DNA from: Vespa crabro
Lineage: Eukaryota; Arthropoda; Insecta; Hymenoptera; Vespidae
Direction: 5' to 3'
Assembly (NCBI RefSeq): GCF_910589235.1
Contig: NC_060955.1
Location: forward strand, 13,164,837-13,228,836
Length of the DNA: 64,000 nt
Below the pieces are notes generated by a model. The model searched no databases, was not told the origin of the DNA, and was given only the letters and a program-made list of their open reading frames with translations. Within the stretch, counting starts at the first letter, position 1; the number at the start of each line of letters is the position of its first letter. The position numbers and the translations under genes were made by a program. Below are positions 24,849 to 38,357 of the stretch, piece by piece.

Positions 24849-26999
24849 TTTTCGCTCATATTAGCGTATCGTCGAAAAACGAAAAGTTGAAATCTCGTTC
24901 AATTTCATTGATTTTATATTCTATCGATGCAGAGCAAACAATATAACAAGAATATAACGTTTCTACTATGTTTAAATACGCGTTTTCATAAGATAATTAT
25001 CGAAAAACGTAATTGACCTACGCGAATTTCGGTATAAGCGAAATTAAAATCGTGAAATCTTTAATAATACTCGTGCCACAGTTTGAAAAAAGTTACCAGT
25101 CGATTCAGAACATTTCATTTCATAAGATCAAACATCTATTTTATCTTGGAGTCGACGTTTTAACCTTGTTTCACATCGTATATACGATTTTTCGCCCATA
25201 TACGCGTACCGTTGAAAAACGAATAGTTGAGATCTCGTTCAATTTCATTGATTTTATATTCTATCGATGCAGAGCAAAGAATATAACAAGAATATAACGT
25301 TTTTACTATGTTTAAATACTCGTTTTCATATCATAATTATCGATAAACTTAATCGATAACGCGAATTTCGGTATAAGCGAAATTAAAATCGTGAAATCTT
25401 TAATAATACTTGTGCCACAGTTTGAAAAATGTTACCAATCATTCCAGAACATTGCATTTCATAAGATCAAACATCTGTTTTATATTGAAATTAAAGATTT
25501 TAACATTGTTTCATATCGTATCTACGATTTTTCGCTCAAATACGCGGTTCGTCGAAAGACGAAAAGTTGAAACCTCGTTCAATTTCATTGATTTTATACT
25601 CTATTGATGCAGAATAAAGAATCTAACATGAATATAATATTTTTACTATGTTTAAAAACTCGTTTTCATATGATAATTATCGATAAACTTAATCGATAAC
25701 GCGAATTTTGGTATAAGCGAAATTAAAATCGTGAAATCTTTAATAATACTTGTGCCACAATTTGAAAATGGTTACCAGTCAATTCATAACATTGCATTTC
25801 ATAAGAACAAGCATCTGTTTTACATTGAAATCAAAGTTTTTAACATTGTTTCATATCGTATATACGATTTTTCGCTAATATTAGCGTATCGTCCAAAAAC
25901 GAAAAGTTGAAATCTCGTTCAATTTCATTGATTTTATATTCTATCGATGCAGAGGAAAGAATATAACAAGAATATAACGTTTTTGCTATGTTTAAATACG
26001 CGTTCACATATGATAATTATCGAAAAACGTAATCGGCATACGCGAATTTCCGTATATGCGAAGTTACAATCGTGAAATCTTTAATAATACTCGTGCCAAA
26101 GTTTGAAAAATATTACCAATCGAATCAGATCATTGCATTTCATAAGATCAAACATGTATTTTATTTTGGAATCGACGTTATTACCTTGTTTCATATGTTT
26201 TATATGATTATTAGCTCATAAAGAAGTATCGTCGAAAAGCGAAATTTGAATTCTCAACCAATTTCAATGCTTTTATATTCTATCGACGCAGAATACATAT
26301 TGGAACAAGAATATAAGTTTGTTACTATGTGTATATACGAGTTTTAACATGAATATTGTCGAAAAATAAGATCGACACATGCGAATTTCGAGAATTGCGG
26401 AGATGAAATCGTGAAAACATTGAAATTACTTGTACCACCGTTTGAAAAATGTTACCAATCAATTCGGACATTGTATTTCTGAAGATCAAACAACTATTTA
26501 ATCTTGGAATCGACGTTTTAACCTTGTTTCATATCGTATATACAATTTTTCGTTCATAATGGCGTGCCAACGTAATACGAAATATTGAAATCTCATTCAA
26601 ATTCAATGAGTTTATATTCTTTCGACGCAGATTAAAGAATATAACATGATTGTAACGTTTTTACTATGTTTAAAAACGCGTTTTCATATGATAACTATCG
26701 AAAAACGTGTTCGACATACGCGAATTTCGGTATATACGAAGTTAAAATCGTGGAACCTTTAATAATACTCGTGCCACAGTTTGAAAAAAGTTACCAGTCG
26801 ATTCAGAACATTTCATTTCATAAGATCAAACATTTATTTTATCTAGGAATCGACGATTTAACATTGTTTCATAACGTATATACGATTTTTCGCTCATATA
26901 CGCTAATTGTCGAAATACGAAAAGTTGAAATCTCGTTCAATTTCATTGAGTTTATATTCTATCGACGCAGAATAAAGAATACAACAAGAATATAACGTT

Positions 27000-29900
27000 T
27001 CTACTATGTTTAAATACGCGTTTTCACAATATAATTATCGAAAAACGTAATCGACCTACGCGAATTTCGGTATAAGCGAAATTAAAATCGTGAAATCTTT
27101 AATAATACTTGTGCCACAGTTTGAAAAAAGTTACCTATCTATTCAGAACATTGCACTTCATCGGATCAAACATCTGTTTTATATTTTATTCATAGATTTT
27201 AACATTGTTTCATATCGTATCTACGATTTTTCGCTCAAATACGCGTATCGTCGAAAAACGAAAAGTTGAAACCTCGTTCAATTTCATTGATTTTATATTC
27301 TATTGATGCAGAATAAAGAATATAACATGAATATAACGTTTTTACTATGTTTAAATACGCGTTCACATATGATAATTATCGAAAAACGTAATAGACATAC
27401 GCGAATTTCGGTATATGCGAAGTTAAAATCGTGAAATCTTTAATAATACTTGTGCCACAGTTTGAAAAATGTTACCAATCGATTCAGAATATTGCATTTC
27501 ATAAGATCAAACATCTGTTTTATATTGAAATCAAATATTTTAACAATATTTCATATCGTATATACGATGTTTCGCTCATATACGCGTTTCGTCGAAAAAC
27601 GAAAAGTTGAAATCTCGTTCAATTTCATTGATTTTATATTCTATCGTCGCAGAGCAAAGAATATAACAAGAATATAACGTTCTTACTATGTTTAAATACG
27701 CGTTCACATATGATAATTATCGAAAAACGTGTTCGACATACGCGAATTTCGGTATATACGAAGTTAAAATCGTGAAACCTTTAATAATACGTGTGCCACA
27801 GTTTGAAAAATGTTACCAATCGATTCAGAACATTGCATTTCATATGACCAAACATCTATTTTTATATTTGAATCAAAGTTATTAACACTGTTTCATATCG
27901 TATATACGATTTTTCGCTCATATACGCTAATCGTCGAAAAACGAAAAGCTGAAATCTCGTTCAATATCATTGTTTTTATATTCCATCGACGCAGAAAAAA
28001 GAATACAACAAGAATATATCGTTTTTACTATGTTTATATAGGCGTTTTCATATGATAATTATCGAAAAACGAAATCGACATACGCGATTTTCGGTATATG
28101 CGAAGTTAAAATCGTGAAATCTTTAATAATACTAGTGCCACAGTTTGAAAAATGTTACCAATCGATTCAGAACATTGCATTTCATAGGATCAAACTTCTG
28201 TTTTATATTGAAATCAAAGATTTTAACATTGTTTCATATCGTATATGCGATTTTTCGCACATATACGCGTTTCGTCGAAAAACGAAAAGTTGAAATCTCG
28301 TTCAATATCATTGTTTTTATATTCTATCGACGCAGAATAAAGAATACAACAAGAATATAACGTTTTTACTATGTTTAAATACGCGTTTTCATAAGATAAT
28401 TACCGAAAAACGTAATCGACCTACGCGAATTTCGGTATATGCGTAGTTAAAATCGTGAAATCTTTAATAATACGTGTGCCACAATTTCAAAAAGGTTACC
28501 AATCGATTCAGAACATTGCATTTGATATGATCAAACATCTATTTTTATATTTGAATAAAAGTTATTAACACTGTTTCATATCGTATATACGATTTTTCGC
28601 TCATATACGCTAATCGTCGAAAAACGAAAAGCTGAAATCTCGTTCAATATCATTGTTTTTATATTCCATCGACGCAGAAAAAAGAATACAACAAGAATAT
28701 ATCGTTTTTACTATGTTTATATAGGCGTTTTCATATGATAATTATCGAAAAACGAAATCGACATACGCGATTTTCGGTATATGCGAAGTTAAAATCGTGA
28801 AATCTTTAATAATACTTGTACCACAGTTTGAAAAATGTTACCAATCGATTCAGAACATTGCATTTCATAGGATCAAACTTCTGTTTTATATTGAAATCAA
28901 AGATTTTAACATTGTTTCATATCGTATATGCGATTTTTCGCACATATACGCGTTTCGTCGAAAAACGAAAAGTTGAAATCTCGTTCAATATCATTGTTTT
29001 TATATTCTATCGACGCAGAATAAAGAATACAACAAGAATATAACGTTTTTACTATGTTTAAATACGCGTTTTCATAAGATAATTATCAAAAACGTAATCG
29101 ACCTACGCGAATTTCGGTATATGCGTAGTTAAAATCGTGAAATCTTTAATAATACGTGTGCCACAATTTCAAAAATGTTACCAATCGATTCAGAACATTG
29201 CATTTGATATGATCAAACATCTATTTTTATATTTGAATAAAAGTTATTAACACTGTTTCATATCGTATATACGATTTTTCGCTCATATACGGGCATCGTC
29301 GAAAAACGAAAAGTTGAAATCTCGTTCAATATCATTGTTTTTATATTCCATCGACGCAGAAAAAAGAATATAACAAGAACATACCGTTTTTACTATGTTT
29401 ATATAGGCGTTTTCATAAGATAATTATCGAAAAACGTAATTGACCTACGCGAATTTCGGTATAGACGAAGTTAAAATCGTGAAACCTTTAATAAAACTCG
29501 TGCCACAGTTTGAAAAAAGTTACCAGTCGATTCAGAACATTGCATTTCATAAGATCAAACATCTGTTTTATATTGGAATCAAAGGTTTTAACATTGCTTC
29601 ATAACGTATATTCGATTTTTCGCTCATAAACGCGTATCGTCGAAAAACGAAAAGCTGAAATCTCGTTCAATATCATTGTTTTTATATTCCATCGACGCAG
29701 AAAAAAGAAATACAACAAGAATATATCGTTTTTATTATGTTTATATAGGCGTTTTCATATGATAATTATCGAAATACGTAATCGACATACGCGAATTTCG
29801 GTATATTCGAAGTTAAAATCGTGAAACCTTTAATAATACTCGTGCCACAGTTTGAAAAAAGTTACCAGTCGATTCAGAACATTTCATTTCATAAGATCAA

Positions 29901-32600
29901 ACATTTATTTTATCTAGGAATCGACGATTTAACATTGTTTCATATCGTATATACGATTTTTCGCTCATATACGCTAATTGTCGAAATACGAAAAGTTGAA
30001 ATCTCGTTCAATTTCATTGAGTTTATATTCTATTGATGCAGAATAAAGAATATAACATGAATATAACGTTTTTACTATGTTTAAATACGCGTTCACATAT
30101 GATAATTATCGAAAAACGTAATAGACATTCGCGAATTTCGGTATATGCGAAGTTAAAATCGTGAAATCTTTAATAATACTTGTGCCACAGTTTGAAAAAT
30201 GTTACCAATCGATTCAGAATATTGCATTTCATAAGATCAAACATCTGTTTTATATTGAAATCAAATATTTTAACATTATTTCATATCGTATATACGATGT
30301 TTCGCTCATATACGCGTTTCGTCGAAAAACGAAAAGTTGAAATCTCGTTCAATTTCATTGATTTTATATTCTATCGACGCAGAATATAGAATACAACAAG
30401 AATATAACGTTTTTACTATGTTTAAATACGCGTTTTCATAAGATAATTATCGAAAAACGTAATCGACCTACGCGAATTTCGGTATATCCGTAGTTAAAAT
30501 CGTGAATTCTTTAATAATACGTGTGCCACAGTTTCAAAAATGTTACCAATCGATTCAGAACATTGCATTTGATATGATCAAACATCTATTTTTATATTTG
30601 AATCAAAGTTATTAACACTGTTTCATATCGTATATACGATTTTTCGCTCATATACGGGTATCGTCGAAAAACGAAAAGTTGATATCTCGTTCAATATCAT
30701 TGTTTTTATATTCCATCGACGCAGAAAAAAGAATACAACAAGAATATATCGTTTTTACTATGTTTATATAGGCGTTTTCATATGATAATTATCGAAAAAC
30801 GTGTTCGACATACGCGAATTTCGGTATAGACGAAGTTAAAATCGTGAAACCTTTAATAAAACTCGTGCCACAGTTTGAAAAATGTTACCAATCGATTCAG
30901 AACATTGCATTTCATAGGATCAAACATCTGTTTTATATTGAAATCAAAGATTTTAACATTGTTTCATATCGTATATGCGATTTTTCGCTCATATACGCGT
31001 TTCGTCGAAAAACGAAAAGTTGAAATCTCCTTCAATATCATTGTTTTTATATTCCATCGACGCAGAAAGAAGAATACAACAAGAATATATCGTTTTTACT
31101 ATGTTTATATAGGCGTTTTCATATGATAATTATCGAAAAACGTAATCGACATACGCGATTTTCGGTATATGCGAAGTTAAAATCATGAAATCTTTAATAA
31201 TACGTGTGCCACAGTTTGAAAAATGCTACCAATCGATTCAGAACATTGCATTTCATATGACCAAACATCTATTTTTATATTTGAATCAAAGTTATTAACA
31301 CTGTTTCATATCGTATATACGATTTTTCGCTCATATACGCTAATCGTCGAAAAACGAAAAGTTGAAATCTCGTTCAGTTTCATTGATTTTATATTCTATC
31401 GACGCAGAATATAGAATACAACAAGAATATAACGTTTTTACTGTGTTTAAATACGCGTTTTCATAATATAATTATCGAAAAACGTAATCGACCTACGCGA
31501 ATTTCGGTATATGCGTAGTTAAAATCGTGAAATCTTTAATAATACGTGTGCCACAGTTTCAAAAATGTTACCAATCGATTCAGAACATTGCATTTGATAT
31601 GATCAAACATCTATTTTTATATTTGAATCAAAGTTATTAACACTGTTTCATATCGTATATACGATTTTTCGCTCATATACGGGTATCGTCGAAAAACGGA
31701 AAGTTGATATCTCGTTCAATATCATTGTTTTTATATTCCATCGACGCAGAAAAAAGAATACAACAAGAATATATCGTTTTTACTATGTTTATATAGGCGT
31801 TTTCATATGATAATTATCGAAAAACGTGTTCGACATACGCGAATTTCGGTATAGACGAAGTTAAAATCGTGAAACCTTTAATAAAACTCGTGCCACAGTT
31901 TGAAAAATGTTACCAATCGATTCAGAACATTGCATTTCATAGGATCAAACATCTGTTTTATATTGAAATCAAAGATTTTAACATTGTTTCATATCGTATA
32001 TGCGATTTTTCGCTCATATACGCGTTTCGTCGAAAAACGAAAAGTTGAAATCTCCTTCAATATCATTGTTTTTATATTCCATCGACGCAGAAAGAAGAAT
32101 ACAACAAGAATATATCGTTTTTACTATGTTTATATAGGCGTTTTCATATGATAATTATCGAAAAACGTAATCGACATACGCGATTTTCGGTATATGCGAA
32201 GTTAAAATCATGAAATCTTTAATAATACTTGTGCCACAGTTTGAAAAATGTTACCAATCGATTCAGAACATTGCATTTCATAGGATCAAACATCTGTTTT
32301 ATATTGAAATCAAAGATTTTAACATTGTTTCATATCGTATATGCGATTTTTCGCTCATATACGCGTTCGGTCGAAAAACGAAAAGTTGAAATCTCGTTCA
32401 ATATCATTGTTTTTATATTCTATCGACGCAGAATAAAGAATACAAGAAGAATATAACGTTTTTACTATGTTTAAGTACGCGTTTTCATAAGATAATTATC
32501 GAAAAACTTAATCGACCTACGCGAATTTCGGTATATGCGTAGTTAAAATCGTGAAATCTTTAATAATACTTGTGCCACAGTTTGAAAAATGTTACCAATC
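27000..32600 (+). repeat. Purely B-type stretch with 2- and 3-monomer sub-repeats
   Basis: No alpha-like or gamma-like monomer occurs between the B4 at 26,433 and the B3 at 33,596, a span of about 21 monomers. Two kinds of sub-repeat are visible. A dimer of about 683 bp (27.80-28.48 kb and 28.49-29.16 kb) shares 'tatataggcg' and 'tatatgcgtag'. A trimer of 1,025 bp (30.37-31.20 kb and 31.40-32.23 kb) shares 'gaatatagaatac', 'cgggtatcgtcg', 'ctccttcaatatc' and 'aaaatcatgaaatc'. Monomers here are 341-343 bp. This stretch is absent from block B'. Confidence 0.82.
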
Positions 32601-33595
32601 GATTCAGAACATTGCATTTCATATGATCAAACATCTATTTTTATATTTGAATCACAGTTAATAACACTGTTTCATATCGTATATACGATTTTTCGCTCAT
32701 ATAAGCGTATCGTCGAAAAACGAAATGTTGAAATCTCGTTCAATTTCATTGATTTTATATTCTATCGATGCAGAGCAAAGAATATAACAAGAATATGACG
32801 TTTTTACTATGTTTATATACGCGTTCACATATGATAATTATCGAAAAACGTAATCGGCATACGCGAATTTCAGTATATGCGAAGTTAAAATCGTGAAATC
32901 TTTAATAATACTTATGCCACAGTTTGAAAAATGATACCAATCGTTCCAGAACATTGCATTTCATAAGATCAAACATCTGTTTTATATTGAAATTAAAGAT
33001 TTTAACATTGATTCATATCGTATCTACGATTTTTCGCTCAAATAAGCGTATCGTCGAAAAACGAAAAGTTGAAACCTCGTTCAATTTCATTGATTTTATA
33101 TTCTATTGATACAGAATAATGAATAAAACATGCATATAACGTTTTTATTATGTTTAAAAACTCGTTTTCATATGATAATTATCGATAAACTTAATCGAAA
33201 ATGCGAATTTCGGTATAAGCGAAATTAAAATCGTGAAATCTTTAATAATACTTGTGCCACAATTTAAAAATGGTTACCAGTCGATTCATAACATTGCATT
33301 TCATAAGAACAAGCATCTGTATTATATTGAAATCAAAGTTTTTAACATTGTTTCATATCGTATATACGATTATTCGCTCATATAAGCGTATCGTCGAAAA
33401 ACGAAAAGTTGAAATCTCGTTCAATTTCATTGATTTTATATTCTATTGATGCAGAGCAAAGAATATAACAAGAATTTAACGTTTTTACTATGTTTAAATA
33501 CGCGTTCACATATGATAATTATCGAGAAACGTAATCGGCATACGCGAATTTCAGTATATGCGAAGTTAAAAACGAGAAATCTTTAATAATACTCG

Positions 33596-33934
33596 TGCCA
33601 CAGTTTGAAAAATATTACCAATCGAATCAGAACATTGCATTTCATAAGATCAAACATCTATTTTATTTTGGAATCGACGATATAACCTTGTTTCATATGT
33701 TATATACGATTATTAGCTCATATAGAAGTATCGTCGAAAAGCGAAATTTTAATTCTCAACAAATTTCAATGCTTTTATATTCTATCGACGCAGAATACAT
33801 ATTGGAACAATAATATAAGTTTGTTACTATGTGTAAATACGAGTTTTAACATGAATATCGTCGAAAAATAAGATCGACCCATGCGAATTTCGAGAATTGC
33901 GGAGATGAAATCGTGAAAACATTGAAATTACTTG
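33596..33934 (+). repeat. Representative B3 monomer (gamma-like, within family B)
   Basis: It starts at 'tgccacagtttgaaaaatatt' and carries the gamma features 'gattattagctcat', 'gaagtatcgtcgaaaagcg', 'gacgcagaatacat', 'tttgttactatgtg' and 'gagttttaacatgaatat'. It is closer to family A gamma than to its B neighbours, showing that the B higher-order unit includes an old gamma lineage. Later B3 copies (for example at 35,979) are 336 bp because 'catatagaagtatcg' has become 'cataaagtatag'. Confidence 0.85.
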
Positions 33935-34273
33935 TACCACCGTTTGAAAAATGTTACCAATCAATTCGGACATTGTATTTCTGAAGATCAAACATCTATT
34001 TAATCTTGGAATCGACGTTTTAACCTTGTTTCATTTCGTATATACAATTTTTCGTTCACAATGGCGTACCATCGTAATACGAAATATTGAAATCTCATTC
34101 AAATTCAATGAGTTTATATTCTCTCGACGCAGAATAAAGAATATAACATGAATGTAACGTTATTACTATGTTTAAAAACGCGTTATTATATGATAATTAT
34201 CGAAAAACGTGTTCGACATACGCGAATTTCGGTATATACGAAGTTAAAATCGTGAAACCTTTATTAATACTCG
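33935..34273 (+). repeat. Representative B4 monomer (alpha-like, within family B)
   Basis: It starts at 'taccaccgtttg' and keeps the alpha features 'attcggacattgtatttctg', 'aatcgacgttttaacc', 'cgttcacaatggcg' and 'ctcattcaaattcaatg'. The distal third is B-like ('ttaaaaacgcg', 'gataattatcg', 'cgtgttcgacatacgcg'). B4 is the counterpart of alpha and is also the monomer in which the A-to-B junctions fall. B3-B4 in that order is found at every B higher-order unit. Confidence 0.85.
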
Positions 34274-36314
34274 TGCCCCAGTTTGAAGAAAGTTACCAGT
34301 CGATTCAGAACATTGCATTTCATAAGATCAAACATTTATTTTATCTTTGGAATTGAAGTTTTAACCTTGTTTCACATCGTATATACGATTTTTCGCTAAT
34401 ATACACGTACCGCCGAAAAACGAAAAGTTGAAATCTCGTTCAATTTCATTGATTTTATATTCTATCGATGCAGAGCAAAGAATATATCAAGAATATAACG
34501 TTTTTACTATGTTTAAATACGCGTTCACATATGATAATTATCGAAAAACGTAATCGACATACGCGAATTTCGGTATATGCGAAGTAAAAATCGTGAAATC
34601 TTTAATAATACTTGTGGCACAGTTTGAAAAATGTTACCAATCGTTTCAGAACATTGCATTTCATAAGGTCAAACATCTGTTTTATATTGATATCAAAGAT
34701 TTTAACATTGTTTCATATCGTATATACGATTTTTCGCTCATATACGCTAATCGTCGAAATACGAAAAGTGGAAACCTCGTTCAATTTCATTGATTTTATA
34801 TTCTATTGATACAGAATAAAGAATATAACATGAACATAACGTTTTTACTATGTTAAAATAATCGTTTTCATATGATAATTATCGATAAACTTAATCAACA
34901 TACGCGAATTTCGGTATATGCGAAGTTAAAATCGTGAAATCTTTAATAATACTTGTGCCACAGTTTGAAAAATGTTACCAATCGATTCAGAACATTGCAT
35001 TTCATATGATAAAACATCTATTTTTATATTTGAATCACAGTTTTTAACACTGTTTCATATCGTATATACGATTTTTCGCTCATATAAGCGTATCGTCGAA
35101 AAACGAAATGTTGAAATCTCGTTCAATTTCATTGATTTTATATTCTATCGATGCAGAGCAAAGAATATAACAAGAATATGACGTTTTTACTATGTTTATA
35201 TACGCGTTCACATATGATAATTATCGAAAAACGTAATCGGCATACGCGAATTTCAGTATATGCGAAGTTAAAATCGTGAAATCTTTAATAATACTTATGC
35301 CACAGTTTGAAAAATGATACCAATCGTTCCAGAACATTGCATTTCATAAGATCAAACATCTGTTTTATATTGAAATTAAAGATTTTAACATTGATTCATA
35401 TCGTATCTACGATTTTTCGCTCAAATAAGCGTATCGTCGAAAAACGAAAAGTTGAAACCTCGTTCAATTTCATTGATTTTATATTCTATTGATACAGAAT
35501 AATGAATATAACATGCATATAACGTTTTTATTATGTTTAAAAACTCGTTTTCATATGATAATTATCGATAAACTTAATCGAAAACGCGAATTTCGGTATA
35601 AGCGAAATTAAAATCGTGAAATCTTTAATAATACTTGTGCCACAATTTAAAAATGGTTACCAGTCGATTCATAACATTGCATTTCATAAGAACAAGCATC
35701 TGTATTATATTGAAATCAAAGTTTTTAACATTGTTTCATATCGTATATAAGATTTTTCGCACATATAAGCGTATCGTCGAAAAACGAAAAGTTGAAATCT
35801 CGTTCAATTTCATTGATTTTATATTCTATCGATGCAGAGCAAAGAATATAACAAGAATTTAACGTTTTTACAATGTTTAAATTCTCGTTTTCATATGATA
35901 ATTATCGAAAAACGTAATCGGCATACGCGAAATTCAGTATATGCGAAGTTAAAAACGAGAAATCTTTAATAATACTCGTGCCACAGTTTGAAAAATATTA
36001 CCAATCGAATTAGAACATTGCATTTCATAAGATCAAACATCTATTTTATTTTGGATTCGACGTTATAACCTTGTTTCATATGTTATATGCGATTATTAGC
36101 TCATAAAGTATAGTCGAAAAGCGAAATTTGAATTCTCAACAAATTTCAATGCTTTTATATTCTATCGACGCAGAATACATATTGGAACAATAATATAAGT
36201 TTGTTACTATGTGTAAATACGAGTTTTAACATGAATATAATCGAAAAATAAGATCGACCCATGCGAATTTCGAGAATTGCGGAGATGAAATCGTGAAAAC
36301 ATTGAAATTACTTG
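33935..36314 (+). repeat. B higher-order unit, 7-mer (2,380 bp): B4-B5-D-E-B1-B2-B3
   Basis: Monomer starts are 33935 (B4), 34274 (B5, 'gtgccccagtttgaag'), 34615 (D, 'aaggtcaaacatc', 'gatatcaaag'), 34956 (E, 'catatgataaaacatc', 'tttgaatcacag'), 35298 (B1, 'cttatgcc', 'gataccaatcgttcc'), 35638 (B2, 'ccacaatttaaaaatgg') and 35979 (B3). The preceding E-B1-B2-B3 run at ~32.57-33.93 kb matches the corresponding part at offset 2,380-2,383, so at least part of a second 7-mer lies upstream. Confidence 0.86.
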
Positions 36315-38357
36315 TACCACCGTTTGAAAAATGTTACCAATCAATTCGGACATTGTATTTCTGAAGATCAAACATCTATTTAATCTTGGAATCGACGTTT
36401 TAACCTTGTTTCATTTCGTATATACAATTTTTCGTTCACAATGGCGTACCATCGTAATACGAAATATTGAAATCTCATTCAAATTCAATGAGTTTATATT
36501 CTCTCGACGCAGAATAAAGAATATAACATGAATGTAACGTTATTACTATGTTTAAAAACGCGTTATTATATGATAATTATCGAAAAACGTGTTCGACATA
36601 CGCGAATTTCGGTATATACGAAGTTAAAATCGTGAAACCTTTATTAATACTCGTGCCCCAGTTTGAAGAAAGTTACCAGTCGATTCAGAACATTGCATTT
36701 CATAAGATCAAACATTTATTTTATCTTTGGAATTGAAGTTTTAACCTTGTTTCACATCGTATATACGATTTTTCGCTAATATACACGTACCGCCGAAAAA
36801 CGAAAAGTTGAAATCTCGTTCAATTTCATTGATTTTATATTCTATCGATGCAGAGCAAAGAATATATCAAGAATATAACGTTTTTACTATGTTTAAATAC
36901 GCGTTCACATATGATAATTATCGAAAAACGTAATCGACATACGCGAATTTCGGTATATGCGAAGTAAAAATCGTGAAATCTTTAATAATACTTGTGCCAC
37001 AGTTTGAAAAATGTTACCAATCGTTTCAGAACATTGCATTTCATAAGGTCAAACATCTGTTTTATATTGATATCAAAGATTTTAACATTGTTTCATATCG
37101 TATATACGATTTTTCGCTCATATACGCTAATCGTCGAAATACGAAAAGTGGAAACCTCATTCAATTTCATTGATTTTATATTCTATTGATACAGAATAAA
37201 GAATATAACATGAACATAACGTTTTTACTATGTTAAAATAATCGTTTTCATATGATAATTATCGATAAACTTAATCAACATACGCGAATTTCGGTATATG
37301 CGAAGTTAAAATCGTGAAATCTTTAATAATACTTGTGCCACAGTTTGAAAAATGTTACCAATCGATTCAGAACATTGCATTTCATATGATAAAACATCTA
37401 TTTTTATATTTGAATCACAGTTTTTAACACTGTTTCATATCGTATATACGATTTTTCGCTCATATAAGCGTATCGTCGAAAAACGAAATGTTGAAATCTC
37501 GTTCAATTTCATTGATTTTATATTCTATCGATGCAGAGCAAAGAATATAACAAGAATATGACGTTTTTACTATGTTTATATACGCGTTCACATATGATAA
37601 TTATCGAAAAACGTAATCGGCATACGCGAATTTCAGTATATGCGAAATTAAAATCGTGAAATCTTTAATAATACTTGTGCCACAATTTAAAAATGGTTAC
37701 CAGTCGATTCATAACATTGCATTTCATAAGAACAAGCATCTGTATTATATTGAAATCAAAGTTTTTAACATTGTTTCATATCGTATATACGATTTTTCGC
37801 TCATATAAGCGTATCGTCGAAAAAGGAAAAGTTGAAATCTCGTTCAATTTCATTGATTTTATATTCTATTGATGCAGAGCAAAGAATATAACAAGAATTT
37901 AACGTTTTTACTATGTTTAAATACGCGTTCACATATGATAATTATCGAGAAACGTAATCGGCATACGCGAATTTCAGTATATGCGAAGTTAAAAACGAGA
38001 AATCTTTAATAATACTAGTGCCACAGTTTGAAAAATATTACCAATCGAATCAGAACATTGCATTTCATAAGATCAAACATCTATTTTATTTTGGAATCGA
38101 CGATATAACCTTGTTTCATATGTTATATGCGATTATTGGCTCATATAGAAGTATCGTCGAAAAGCGAAATTTGAATTCTCAACAAATTTCAATGCTATTA
38201 TATTCTATCGACGCAGAATACATATTGGAACAATAATATAAGTTTGTTACTATGTGTAAATATGAGTTTTAACATGAATATAGTCGAAAAATAAGATCGT
38301 CCCATGCGAATTTCGAGAATTGCGGAGATGAAATCGCGAAAACATTGAAATTACTTG
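36315..38357 (+). repeat. B higher-order unit, 6-mer (2,043 bp): B1 missing
   Basis: Starts are 36315 (B4), 36654 (B5), 36995 (D), 37336 (E), 37678 (B2) and 38019 (B3). Compared with the preceding 7-mer it matches at offset 2,380 until E, then goes directly from E to B2. One monomer equivalent to B1 has been lost, with the exchange inside homologous sequence around 'tatgcgaaattaaaatcg'. Confidence 0.85.

Larger units (their letters stand above)
24569..26998 (+). repeat. Leading part of block B: mixed B monomers with B3 and B4
   Basis: After the 3' half of a B4 monomer come B2-like ('ccacaatttgacaatgg'), B5-like ('gttaccagtcgattcag'), B1-like ('accaatcattccag') and B2-like ('ccacaatttgaaaatgg') monomers. 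A gamma-like B3 monomer follows from about 26,094 ('gttttatatgattattagc'), then an alpha-like B4 from 26,433 ('taccaccgtttg', 'cgttcataatggcg'). Its B3 and B4 lack the derived indels seen in later copies, so this part may keep an older version of the B higher-order unit. Confidence 0.8.
23600..26999 (+). repeat. Duplicated segment carrying the A/B boundary, copy 1
   Basis: It matches ~49,419-52,818 at a constant offset of 25,819 bp across both family A and family B sequence. Shared rare variants include 'attgttgaaaattg', 'atcataaaactt', 'ctcaaccaatatc', 'cagcctgag', 'cgcccatatacg', 'cgtcgaaagacg', 'acatgtatttt' and 'cgtgccaacg'. I saw only isolated single-base differences (for example 'catcaagaag' versus 'cataaagaag'), all in the A part. 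The match ends where 'acgtttctac' faces 'acgtttttac' at about 27,000. Confidence 0.88.
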
